Shown piece after piece: positions 20,401-29,047 of a stretch of DNA of 64,000 nucleotides (the stretch's first letter is position 1; each line of letters starts with the position of its first letter). The stretch spans positions 2,294,001 to 2,358,000 of the forward strand of contig CP136491.1 in assembly GCA_032768795.1 (NCBI GenBank). The letters run 5' to 3'. This DNA comes from Tremella fuciformis (taxonomy: Eukaryota > Basidiomycota > Tremellomycetes > Tremellales > Tremellaceae). The notes beneath the pieces were generated by a model. That model searched no databases. It had not been told where the DNA came from and saw nothing but the letters and a program-made list of their open reading frames with translations. A program made the position numbers and the translations under genes.

Positions 20401-23400
20401 GGTCATGGGTACTGGCCATTGAAATGGGTTGGCCGCGGTTGTTCGTTTGAACGTCTGAGATGCTGGGGTGCTCATCCAGGGTTTATCCATCGCAGGCGGC
20501 TCGTCGCGTTGGTATAGCTTTTGAAAATGCTTTCTCCACACCTCCATGTATTGCTTCTCTTCGTCTACGTATTGGCCCGGATTGTCCTTGTCCATGAGGA
20601 TGGGCGGAATCCTGATGGCCTGGTTTGGGCTCATGCGTTTAACTGACCCGGTCTTTATAGCCCAGGCGACTCTTGCCTCGAACTGAGCCTTTGCTCGTTC
20701 TCCTAGCGCGTCTAGCTCCAGTTTGGTGGCTTTCGCCTCCGACGCCTTCAGTAAGGCCTCGATTTTAGGCAGTACTTCCTCGGGTGGGAGCCGTGCACAG
20801 TCTTTCAAGACCTCCTTGTCAACGAAGCCGGTCCCGTGCCAGAACCGCTTCCACTTTCCCTCCGCTAGCGCTTTCTGTGCGTTATTGCACAGCTTGATAG
20901 CATGCCTTGCATGCCTTTCTTCCCTGGACATTTCACGGGGCCTAGGGGCCGCTGGCGGTGGCGGTCTCTCAAAAGTTTCCTCACAGATTGCGTGGAAGAT
21001 TTCGGACATCATCTCATATCTTTCGTCGAACTCCTCGTCGGACTGGATCTCGGTGTCCGCCAAGTGGTGCAGGTGGATGGCTTCTTTCAAGGCTGTCCGT
21101 AGGTCCTCATAGGGCCCATCATCGCCTTCCGCCGGTTTTATCAGCCGCGGTCTGTTCCGGGATGTGCTCCATTTCGCGGATTGCCGCAGAGGCAGCGGTA
21201 TGCGCGAGAACACAGCCCTGTGTTCTGTAGAGGGGATGATCTCTGTCAGTGTCTCGATGTGGCCAGCGGGCACTTCTGGGCCGATTGCGATCCTGTCGAT
21301 GATGGAATGGGTGGTCTGCGGCTCTCCTTGCTGGATGAACTTCCGGATGCAGGTGTATTGCTCCCGGAGTTCCAGCTCGTCTTGGTGCGTCCAGAGGTCG
21401 CTACCGCCGGTGTGCTCCAGGAACAGTCTGTAATAGTTCCTGTCTCCGAAGGCCAGTGTCGAGAGGCGGTGGGTTGTTGACGCCTCCTCAGGTCGAAGGA
21501 TCATGTTCATGTCCCCAGCGATGATCCATCGGGTGGAGCCTCCGGTAAGCTCTCTTACAGCTTTCCAGAAAGCTTGTGTGTTTTCGGCCACGGCCTGAGG
21601 CGCGTAGAGTCCGATGATCTGTGTCGGTACTACAGCTTTGGACCCTGCTCGATCTGGCGACCGTATCGAGATGTTCAGGATGTTCCTGCTGAAGTCTGTA
21701 TGGGGGTTCGGCAGCTGTTGCGCCGGGACCTCCTGTGCGACCCCGATCGTAACCCCTCCTCTGTTATGCGTGGCTGGGGGGGTGGTAAAGAAGTTGTACA
21801 GGTGTCGGAGCCGTCTCCAGAGATCATTGTGAACACCGTCATGGATGAGGGTCTCGGTCAATACGAATATGGTTGGTTTGTGTGCGAGTATGAGCGATGC
21901 TACCCGTTCCGCTTTTAGCGTGCCAGCAGCCGACAGGCGGTCTGTGTTGAGAGTGAGTAGTGTAAGGGTGGGGTTGGACGCTGCCTTTGCGAGCGGTAGG
22001 AGCGCAAGTATCACCCACAAAGTGTGGGGGATGAATATAACCCTTCCCCTGCGACGTTGAAGAGCAATCAGTAAAAGTAGAGCACTGCAGGCAGACGTGA
22101 GTTTCTCCATCGCCAAGCTGCCGTACTTGGACGACGCAGTGATCGCCCGTAGCTCGCTCCATGCGTTCCGAGACATTCTGCATACTGGCAAGCTGAGAAC
22201 TACCACTTCCACGCGGAGGTGCAGCGGACCAGCCGCGTCGGCCTCCGCGGATGAGAGAAACGGGTATATGAAGAGAGATCTTGTCGCTACGAGCGGCTTG
22301 CTCACACGGCGGGATCGCCACGTCGCGGTCCGCCCTGAAGTGTGAGCACAGGCATAGCAGTAGGATGGATGGCGCACGCGGATCGGCTGCTCTGCACCCC
22401 CCGAGCGGTCCTTGCGCTTCAGTGGGCTAGAGACGTTGGGGTTGCCAAAAAAGTTGGACGGGCCAGGCTGGTTCAGGCGAAGCGCCGTGGGCCGGTGTGA
22501 GGCTCTGAAGGTGAAGGCGGGCTCTATCCTTGACGGCGGCGCCGGGTCGGACAGAGTGAAGCCCGCCATGAACGGGTTCGACGCGGCGAGCGACTGGTCG
22601 GGCACGCCGCGAGTGTTGGTCTTCTTGAGGATCTGGCCCTTGACAACCTTCAAATCTTCGTCAAGACGACGCCTCTTCTCCTGCGCCGCTGGCGAGTGGT
22701 CGTTCTGGCTAGCGAGATCGCGGATCTTCCGGACGAGAGAACGCTCCTCCGACTGGAGGATGGCCAGGTCGCGCGTTCTGTCGCGCTCGAGCATCATGCG
22801 GAAGCCATTGGCGGTGCCAGCGGCGAGAACATTGAGTTTTCCGTCGGTTCGCTTCTCGCTGCTCAGGATCAAAGCCTCAATGGCCTCACGATCCTCGATT
22901 CTCTCGGCGAAACGCTCCGTCTCCTGATACTTCCTCAGCAGCGCGAGCCGTCGCTCATGGATGTTCTTCCTATTGAAGTTGCTGCTCTGCTCGTTGAGGT
23001 CGTAGACCCGCTCGCAGAAGAAGCCGTTGCCCTGCGGCATCTGGCAAAGGTAGGTGGCGAAGTGGGCTTCGCTCGGCTCGAACAAGAAGAATCTGCCATC
23101 GTCGGAGAGGCCAGGTTCGCCGATGCCAACCTTGACATTGAACTTCTGCTCATACTCCTTTGCTAACTCTTCGAGGCCGAGCCGATAGGTATCGTCGCTC
23201 GTGCAAGCATCGTCACCGATGTATAGCGCCAGAGCTGTGAAGTAGTGAGGCTGAATGAACCGCGGGCGGCTGAAAGAGACTCTATATCCGTTGTCCAAGA
23301 CGAAGGGCGATTTCTCCGCCAGACGCTTGGCCCTGAAGGGGCGAGTCTCCGCACAGGCTCCAGTCATGATACCGGTAGACCTGTCCCTCTGCCAGTTCCA

Positions 23401-25188
23401 TTTGTGCGCCAAAGTGCATCTCTCCTTGGTGAACACGCTCTCGAGCGTTGTATCGGCTACCGTTTTGGTCAGCTTGCTGATTAGCTTGGAGTCGATCTCA
23501 ACGCCGAGCGGAGGCCGGATCTCGTAGTTGAGAGCGGTGAGCCTGTCGTTGCCTTGGGCTGTGGCGAAGTGACACTCATAGCCGGCGTTCTCGCAGGCCA
23601 GCAGCACCGCCGCGAGGCAATCCTGGGACACTCGGCCATACTCGAGGTCGTTCGCCGAAAACGAGACCATTGCCGTGCTGTCCTTGCGATCAGAGGCCTT
23701 GTTGGCATTATCGAAGATAAGCTTGTCCAGCGGGACGCGAATCGGATTGGTCGAGCCGGAGAAGGGGTTGGGCGTGGCGTAGATCGGACCAAGACTGTGC
23801 ACAATGCGGTGCGCCTCGTCTCTGGCTGAGTGCTTGGTTGAGTCATCGAGCTCGTAGATCTTGAAGGACCACGGTGCCCATACCTCGGCTAGTTCGCGCG
23901 GCAGGGGCGCCACAGTGCCAGGGGCGATTGCCTTGGGCTTGACGAGCAGAGAGGTGGCGACGAAGGCGCCGGGAGGGGGAGGAGGAGGTGGGGCAGGCCC
24001 CGCCCCGCGAGCGCCGAGGGGAGGGTTAGAAGAAGTCGACAGCGGCCGGCCAGGATCGCCGTCACGAGGAGGGTTGGGCGGTGCCAAGGCAGGGCCATCG
24101 GGAGGGCCGTTGGGAGGACCATTGGGAGGATCATTGGGAGGACCGTTGGGAGGACCATTGGAAGGACCATTGGGAGGGCTACCAAAAGGACCGTTGGGAG
24201 ATCCACCAAGAGGAGCTTGGAGAGGACCGCCGGGAACGACATTGGGAGGACCGCCGGCTGAGCCGTTGGGTGGGTCGTCAAGCGCACGAGACGGAGTGAG
24301 AGGGGTGCGGTTGTCGAGCGGCTCCGAGACTTCTGTAGGCGACAGAGTGTTACCGAGGAGAAGAGGGAAGGCAGCCGTGCCAGCCGCCCCGGTCGATCCT
24401 GCAAGGAATTCCCTGACGCGATCTGGATTGGGATAACCGCCAAGGGGATCATGCTGTTCAGTCAACAGCTGTCCGTCCCCGCCGGTATGAGTCGATCCGT
24501 TCTGCGTGTGCTCGTCATCAACGTCGACTAGCTCTTCATCCTCGAAAGGGAGCAAAGCGTTGCCGTCTCCGGCAAAGTCACCGAGGGGCTCGTCGATGTC
24601 CATGTTGGACATGCTGATGCTGGTCAAAGGAGGTAGTAACTGTGTCAAAGGAAGAGTGGGCGATAGGTACTTCGCGCTCTCATCTGCGGTCTCATTATGT
24701 ATTTTGACCGTAGTTGTGGGCGATTCTTTTGTCTCGCTACGGTACAATAGCTTCAGGTCTCCTTCCTGAAACGCGGGGGGATTGGGAACAATAGAGAAGT
24801 GGTCTGTCCTCCCGGCCGGGCCCGGGATGACTTCCCGAGGCCTTTTGTTCTTGTGCGAGAGGTCAGAGTGGGTGAGGCTGCCTGGCAAGTTGGGATAGTC
24901 TGGAGGTCCTGGTCGCCACCCAGAGATCCCCACGTCGGTCTCACCGGTGTACGTGGGCTGCTCAGCGTAGGCATAGAGGTGATGTGCAGAGCGAGCGTCA
25001 TGAGCGCCGCTGACCTGCCCCTCACATGCAGTGAGGGTGATAATAGTAGTAGAGGTAGTGTTGGTAGCCTGAGACGGCACACCGCTCCTGCAGGACGCGG
25101 AGGTGAGACCTCGACTCCCGTAGGCAGTCGGGCAAAGTGTTGGTAGGAAAACGAGCAATTGGGCGATCTTCACCGGGAAGTCACGCAT
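17407..25188 (-). CDS. LINE polyprotein: ORF1-like region fused to APE-RT-RNase H
   Basis: One open frame of 2593 residues. Approximate positions: a Ser/Thr-rich leader; MSNMDIDEPL near 192, a possible true ORF1 start; Pro-rich PPNGPPNG repeats at about 305-372; a basic, helical ORF1-like part to about 925; MSRNAWSEL near 1003, a possible ORF2 start; APE domain from TLLTLNTDRL near 1080, with LTETL, GLYAP, IIAGDMNMIL near 1224 and STEHRAV (canonical SDH replaced by TEH); RT with ALKRDQKKGFDYM (motif A, about 1743), TKQGDSMSP (motif B, about 1803) and LAMDDTILIG (motif C, about 1865; MDD instead of F/YADD); RNase H with WATDGSTDD (about 2234), DAEVTA, YSDHLNT and a late His/Asp-rich segment; and a zinc knuckle (HCALCAADSRQ...HHIFVSC) near 2480. 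Most LINEs separate ORF1 and ORF2, so the fusion is unusual. Confidence 0.9.
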   Translation of the reverse strand: MRDFPVKIAQLLVFLPTLCPTAYGSRGLTSASCRSGVPSQATNTTSTTIITLTACEGQVSGAHDARSAHHLYAYAEQPTYTGETDVGISGWRPGPPDYPNLPGSLTHSDLSHKNKRPREVIPGPAGRTDHFSIVPNPPAFQEGDLKLLYRSETKESPTTTVKIHNETADESAKYLSPTLPLTQLLPPLTSISMSNMDIDEPLGDFAGDGNALLPFEDEELVDVDDEHTQNGSTHTGGDGQLLTEQHDPLGGYPNPDRVREFLAGSTGAAGTAAFPLLLGNTLSPTEVSEPLDNRTPLTPSRALDDPPNGSAGGPPNVVPGGPLQAPLGGSPNGPFGSPPNGPSNGPPNGPPNDPPNGPPNGPPDGPALAPPNPPRDGDPGRPLSTSSNPPLGARGAGPAPPPPPPPGAFVATSLLVKPKAIAPGTVAPLPRELAEVWAPWSFKIYELDDSTKHSARDEAHRIVHSLGPIYATPNPFSGSTNPIRVPLDKLIFDNANKASDRKDSTAMVSFSANDLEYGRVSQDCLAAVLLACENAGYECHFATAQGNDRLTALNYEIRPPLGVEIDSKLISKLTKTVADTTLESVFTKERCTLAHKWNWQRDRSTGIMTGACAETRPFRAKRLAEKSPFVLDNGYRVSFSRPRFIQPHYFTALALYIGDDACTSDDTYRLGLEELAKEYEQKFNVKVGIGEPGLSDDGRFFLFEPSEAHFATYLCQMPQGNGFFCERVYDLNEQSSNFNRKNIHERRLALLRKYQETERFAERIEDREAIEALILSSEKRTDGKLNVLAAGTANGFRMMLERDRTRDLAILQSEERSLVRKIRDLASQNDHSPAAQEKRRRLDEDLKVVKGQILKKTNTRGVPDQSLAASNPFMAGFTLSDPAPPSRIEPAFTFRASHRPTALRLNQPGPSNFFGNPNVSSPLKRKDRSGGAEQPIRVRHPSYCYACAHTSGRTATWRSRRVSKPLVATRSLFIYPFLSSAEADAAGPLHLRVEVVVLSLPVCRMSRNAWSELRAITASSKYGSLAMEKLTSACSALLLLIALQRRRGRVIFIPHTLWVILALLPLAKAASNPTLTLLTLNTDRLSAAGTLKAERVASLILAHKPTIFVLTETLIHDGVHNDLWRRLRHLYNFFTTPPATHNRGGVTIGVAQEVPAQQLPNPHTDFSRNILNISIRSPDRAGSKAVVPTQIIGLYAPQAVAENTQAFWKAVRELTGGSTRWIIAGDMNMILRPEEASTTHRLSTLAFGDRNYYRLFLEHTGGSDLWTHQDELELREQYTCIRKFIQQGEPQTTHSIIDRIAIGPEVPAGHIETLTEIIPSTEHRAVFSRIPLPLRQSAKWSTSRNRPRLIKPAEGDDGPYEDLRTALKEAIHLHHLADTEIQSDEEFDERYEMMSEIFHAICEETFERPPPPAAPRPREMSREERHARHAIKLCNNAQKALAEGKWKRFWHGTGFVDKEVLKDCARLPPEEVLPKIEALLKASEAKATKLELDALGERAKAQFEARVAWAIKTGSVKRMSPNQAIRIPPILMDKDNPGQYVDEEKQYMEVWRKHFQKLYQRDEPPAMDKPWMSTPASQTFKRTTAANPFQWPVPMTVADLRSVLRRGNDTPAPGPEDWEKWALLHSGDDWLAVLAPLANYIIQHNYFPPAIKGNYIVPLYKKGDILDPGNYRGIVLANTLQITVTSWFNRRFMKYLWDMRIIPDTQIAAQSGARVSDMTNLLNAMDGYAKHLRLTAFALKRDQKKGFDYMHRSGFRDAVEFFGLPQSVLDFDTTRNTDIELRVKCRQMLSEPFNTSGLTKQGDSMSPIKYVLVMAMAQYWLQDTLPNVGLLLKTPLSQAKRHNWHTPVDDMSLVINLVLAMDDTILIGMSVPDLQRLTTRMETFQAAYNMETEWEKPDKTTAFLIGHTGSDKRMTKAKKSTKNYKIDQKKFTSQASSSSNSGSSPSQTPGDAAVEGNGDSALSSATSITLTLPDGREVSLPISRDRRFLQTPINAPDAHSTDIERIVQAFNIPRPGQKIPITALIKIAAVTLGGKVLPRLQAHPMTRRRAKGLITIVNNKIQDYYEHPLGASPQVLVAPVNQGGLGFPDFAKLNAVWSIAGLHRCLNSKNETFRNAFTIMHSSMQCFGIRSHRCYLPFAAPVVTWSKDNGPRTNNFLTWEIAREYIIDLGLSIVPAWDDGSSEEQHNSKSNHRQKFEEGLSLDLETQQLLQDLVDDLEEVEIDPKDYKMIWATDGSTDDAKPLEARRTGFAVVGPINFSAKLGDRLATIQDAEVTAIAVAMTLDSLIRERFELPADLKSVIYSDHLNTIRRLADSKTLEGIVVQPHLPSRHALRWLQEAAIANPDMEMVHQKSHTDERSEAARLNAAADKAAKEARDSNITLRIPAYHADLYCLYHPETGVSHAHVPTFLRHVWEKQHRNEIEVSGDVLRYQEKRLFTTAISASSAKTAMLTRSNTLGTPVRMRHSGREPRTPHCALCAADSRQIDEHHIFVSCSGVQRMRERQYNEVAKAIDAHAEKSDDWTAEDTATHVELADSLFFDCDMWGSGRTNFWKGALPKHFAYKEGHDALYNKIAGICTRTAAMIWNKHLAAEY

Positions 25189-25312
25189 TTCGATGCTTCA
25201 AAGACGTGCTGGGATGCGCGGGGAGTGCTGGGATACGATAGCGACACGAAGAGATGCTTGCGATATGGCGATTCGCGAGTAAATCGACAAAGATGTGAAT
25301 CGCATTCGTCGA

Positions 25313-25377
25313 TAAAGTAAAGTAAAGTAAAGTAAAGTAAAGTAAAGTAAAGTAAAGTAAAGTAAAGTAAAGTAAAG
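25313..25377. repeat. Perfect microsatellite (TAAAG)13
   Basis: Thirteen uninterrupted TAAAG units (CTTTA on the minus strand) sit exactly at the junction between the 5' end of the LINE and the 5' half of the split tRNA. On the minus strand the first CTTT coincides with what would be the start of the tRNA anticodon loop, so the tract may have grown by slippage from target sequence during insertion. Confidence 0.95.
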
Positions 25378-25378
25378 T

Positions 25379-25408
25379 GAGTTATCCTAACCACTAGACT
25401 ATTGGCGC
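25379..25408 (-). tRNA. tRNA 5' half (acceptor strand and D arm), split gene
   Basis: On the minus strand: GCGCCAA (acceptor 5' strand, perfect complement of TTGGCGC at 16919-16925), TA, then the D arm with A box GTCTAGTGGTTAGGAT, then A and ACTC. ACTC pairs with GAGT of the 3' half at 16947-16950. The D arm resembles fungal tRNA-Glu/Gln/Asp genes. The following CTTT hints at Glu(UUC), but the anticodon lies at the breakpoint and cannot be read safely. Just upstream, TTGGCGC and GCGCCAA (25402-25408 and 25413-25419 on the plus strand) form a 7-bp palindrome with a TTTT spacer. Confidence 0.85.
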
Positions 25409-27721
25409 TTTTGCGCCAAAATGGCGGGTTTGATGTCTATATTCTGTTTGGCAGCAGGCTGCCCGAGGTGGTGGGATTAGAGGTACAATTATCGCAGATC
25501 GACTGGCTGGTCTGGAGTCCCTTTACAATCTCGTCGGCATGTTTCTGACGACCACCAATGACGGCAATTACTCCTACTCACAATGATAGAGACCCATGGT
25601 GCAAGTGAGACAGGCGGGATTCTCCGCGTGACCGCGTAGGCTGAGCCCAAAACCAGACGATCGTGTTTGGATTGTCTGCTGCTAGTGCTTCAGAGACACG
25701 GAATGGGGTGAGAGACTGCGGCCGAGGTGCTAGCCCTGCAACCCGAACGCAATATGTGGAGCACGGCTCACAATAAGCGTAAAGAGTAGAACGGCCACTG
25801 TAGCCGGGAGTGATCAACATGGGGAACGCGACGATGACCGAGAGAAAGCGCCTGTCGAGAGTTTGGTATAATGTAGCCTGAGCCGTGTCCCTCCGGAAGT
25901 TGCGTGCCTAATTGAGGGCAATGCGCAACGAGCGAGCTTTCGGGGCGACAGCTCCGGGGGCGCCGTCCCTCAAACCTGGACTCTGAAACTACTAGCCCCC
26001 TCCCCGGCGCTGCCCTTCCGGACCTTCGGCACGAGACACCTAGCGTCTAACGTGCTGTGCAAGGAGCCCTTGATGCTCTGACGTGTACTTACTCGTATCC
26101 GGGAAGGATCACGGCGGTTGTGGTACCCTGCCACCAGCAGAGCGATATACAGTTGCCGATTGCTCAAGGGAAGAGTCAGAATCTATAAGCGCAACGAGAG
26201 CTGTATCATTGTCTGCTCGGTCGGCTTGAGCGATACCAAGCGGTGATGGCAGGTTTCTCGCTAAAAGAGGTCATCGATCAGATCCTATATGAAGTACTCG
26301 CCGGCGTTATCACCGACAAGGTGGTGTGCATGGTCGCAAGCACGCGGAGAAGCATTCAGCCGCCTTGGAGTTTCCTCCTACGCCATGGAGAAGCTATGCC
26401 ATTCACGGCCGAAAGGCTCTCCAATCAGTTGCGTGATACCTGATGGTCAGTCCAAAGGTCCATGTGTTGTTACAAAGGAACAGACCGCAAACTCTGCGAT
26501 AGGCAATCAAATGAGTGATGGAGTGTTTTGCGGATTGCATAAGCCGAGAGGGTGAGGATTGGGTGCGTCGCGATTATCTGGATCACTTGGAGGGATCGCA
26601 AGGTGGACACACATGCTCGTTCCGCTACCGATGCGATGCATCTGGGTGTGTCACTAGCGGCTGCTTCGAAGTATCAAAGAACGCGGAGGAAAGACGACAG
26701 TATGGTACGATCCCTTCCTGAGTTATTCGAAGGCGTGAAGGTGAGCTGGGCCATCTCCGACGCAGAAAAGGAGCAGGACCCGTCGAAGGCAGAATGGAGC
26801 GTACACATCACTGCTGGGCCCAGCTAAAATACGACCGTCGCTTGTTGCTCTTGCCGACCTGGGCACCGGTGTCTATGAGTCTTGTAAAGAGGAGGGATGT
26901 TAGAAATGGGAAGTGGGACGTACTCAAGGCCTCGGTGATTCAAAAAGCCCGGAGAGGACAGATTATGGGTGTGGCACGATCCGACAAGCGGCGACGGCAG
27001 GATCGCAGGATGACAGCTGGTCCGGACACTATGCACCCATCGAGTCGTCTCTGAGGACAGGCCCGCAAGACCAGTGCATCAATGTGCCCTGCGATGTCAA
27101 ATTGATGGGTCCTCGTTCGCAGCGGCCACCCTTGATCGGAAACATTTGGGGGTGGCCCTAGTGCCTTTGCATCAAAGGTCCGCGGAAACCACCCCATGAG
27201 GAGGGCGAGACTTTTTAGCGGAGCGTCGCCAGCGTCTCTTGCGCGAGGAACAAGGGCACACGTGCGAGTGAGTGATCCGTGCGGCGACGCACGTAGATTT
27301 TTGCCCTGTCCCTGGTACTTGGGAAAGGAGGGAGGGTGGGGGTGGGTGACGAGAAGGCAATCTCCTTTGTTTCCACCACGTCCTATGGTCTGCCCTGCCC
27401 GTGCGGAGATCAATCAAGCATCGTCGCCTCTCCTGGTCAGGTATAACCGAGCCGAGAGCTTCGGAACACAGCGAGCCGATCGGACCACGGTCGATTTGGC
27501 CATGGCCGTGCGCGATCACCCGTCCGGTCGCGTCACTGTGAACCGCAACCCAACGACCAAGCGCATCACGGTGCTCTCTCGTCCTGCTCGTAACGACTGT
27601 ACCCCTTGCAGGTCCTCGGTCATGCACCAGCGTTCCTGCTCGCGACGGAAGTACTTGCTCTGATAAAGAGCGCTCCATTCGATGAAAGGCTCCATACCAA
27701 GCTCCCACCCTTCCGAACAAC
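25409..27721. other. 2.3-kb region without recognisable gene
   Basis: Only short, unrelated ORFs in all frames; none shows a family motif, a plausible splice chain or a consistent coding pattern over more than about 100 codons. The segment 27200-27700 is G/C-rich with competing ORFs on both strands. It may hold promoter sequence of the SDR gene at 27722, decayed sequence or a non-coding transcript; I cannot distinguish these. Confidence 0.5.
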
Positions 27722-28970
27722 ATGGCCATCAATACAATCAAGAACGCAGTGTCGGCGCAGGGGCTCTTCAAGTCGGTCGGACAGGGAGCGCTACACATCT
27801 CGAAGCTCTTCACGGTGGACGGCTGGGTGGCGGTCGGTGAGTTTCTGCGAGGCCTGAGCTCAGCTGAGGAGTGATGGCGCTGACGGTCTGTCAGTGACGG
27901 GCGGTGGGACCGGTCTGGGTCTCGTGACGGCGAACGCGCTGGCGGACAACGGCGTAAAGGTGTACATTACCGGTCGCCGCCTCGAGCCGCTCGCGCAGGC
28001 GGCGCGTCAGGCGAGCTGCGCCGCTGGGACGGGCGCCATCATCCCCATCCAGGCGGATGTGAGTACCAAGGAGGGTATTCTGAGTACGTCGATGTTCGCC
28101 TTCATCAGGCACCATGAGGAGAGCGACGTTGATCGGCAGGGTTGCGAGAGTGTCTCGAGGCAGAGGAGAGATTCATAAACATCCTCATCAACAGTACGCC
28201 CCTCCTGGTCTGTTGGACCCATGACACGGGCTGATGAAACGACCACGGCATCTCGATAGGCTGCGCCGACATCAACGCCGTAGACCAGACGCCCGAGGCC
28301 CTCTCGGCTCAGATGTTCGACAATGAGAGCTTTGACGCTTGGCTTGAGACGTACAAGATCAACACGGCGTCGTATCACTTCACCTCTTTCGCTTTGTTGC
28401 CCCTCCTCGCCGCGGCAAAGTCTGTCGGCGGATTCGCGGAGCCCGGAAACATCATCAACTTGTCATCCATGAGCGGCATCACCAAGACATCGCAACGGGG
28501 CCAATTCAACTACAACGCCTCGAAAGCGGCCACGATCTCCCTCTCCCACCAGCTGGCGACTGAGTTTGCCAGACGCAACTTGGGAATCCGGGTCAATGTC
28601 GTCTGTCCGGGATATTTTCCGTCGGTCGGTTTCGGATTCGATACCACTTGTTGGACGCCTGCTAACGCCAAGGGAATGACTGTGATCAATCCGGATGAGA
28701 ACACCGGATCCAAGGAGCACTATGCGGAGTTCAGACAAAAGTGGGGTATACCGTTCGGGCGACCAGGTTCGGCCATCGACTACGCCCAATGCATCCTAGG
28801 CCTTGTCAAGGCGAGTCGTTGCTTCGTGTCATCGTCAGGCGAGAATTGACCTCAGAATCAATACGTGACAGGTACCGAATTTGTCATTGATGGCGGATGG
28901 CTGCTCGAGTCGGGTGAGGCATCAAGGGCGTTGAAGCACAGAGCCTCCGCTGACCTTCTCAGCGTTCTAG
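27722..28970 (+). CDS. Short-chain dehydrogenase/reductase (SDR)
   Basis: An NAD(P)-dependent oxidoreductase of the classical SDR fold. Exon 1 (27722-27836) encodes MAINTIKNAVSAQGLFKSVG. After a 58-nt intron comes the nucleotide-binding motif VTGGGTGLGL and VYITGRRLE. Later exons give RFINILIN (the NNAG position, here altered), NIINLSSMSG (catalytic Ser), QFNYNASKAA (YxxxK), RVNVVCPGYFPS and YVTGTEFVIDGGW. The intron at 28811-28855 uses a GC donor (AAG|GCGAGT). A further intron (GTGAGG...CTGAC...CTCAG) near the end gives a stop at 28970; reading through would end at 28999. The gene is convergent with the Zn2Cys6 factor gene and lies beside a Gfo/Idh/MocA dehydrogenase and a sugar transporter, so a role in the same sugar or polyol pathway is likely but unproved. 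Confidence 0.88.
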
Positions 28971-29047
28971 ATGGGATTCCTGCCGGTGCTTGCAAGTAGA
29001 TGACATGTGTACGATAAGGGCGGTTCTCCTAGCATTTGTGGCCGGTA

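Larger units (their letters stand above)
16958..25378 (-). mobile_element. LINE-type non-LTR retrotransposon inserted in a tRNA gene
   Basis: The segment between the two tRNA halves is about 8.4 kb: a (CTTTA)13 tract at the 5' junction (minus-strand view), about 125 nt of leader, one 2593-codon ORF with APE, RT, RNase H and zinc-knuckle domains, and about 450 nt of 3' sequence containing a tRNA-Gly gene. No long terminal repeats are seen, and there is no poly(A) tail. The boundaries are inferred from where the tRNA sequence stops; no clear target-site duplication can be read because the 5' junction is a tandem repeat. The uninterrupted ORF argues for a young and possibly active copy. APE plus RNase H suggests a Tad1/I-like group, but clade assignment needs a tree. 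Confidence 0.85.

Noticed and set aside
19010..24299. Several plus-strand ORFs of 100-190 codons opposite the LINE
   Set aside because: All are antisense shadows of the 2593-codon LINE frame; the Gly/Pro-rich ones mirror the PPNGPPNG repeats.
25170..25394. ORF with repeated LLYFT units
   Set aside because: It is the translation of the (TAAAG)13 microsatellite, not a gene.
27172..27813. Minus-strand ORF of 213 codons upstream of the SDR gene
   Set aside because: It overlaps the SDR first exon on the opposite strand, has no motif and competes with similar ORFs on the plus strand; treated as non-coding.
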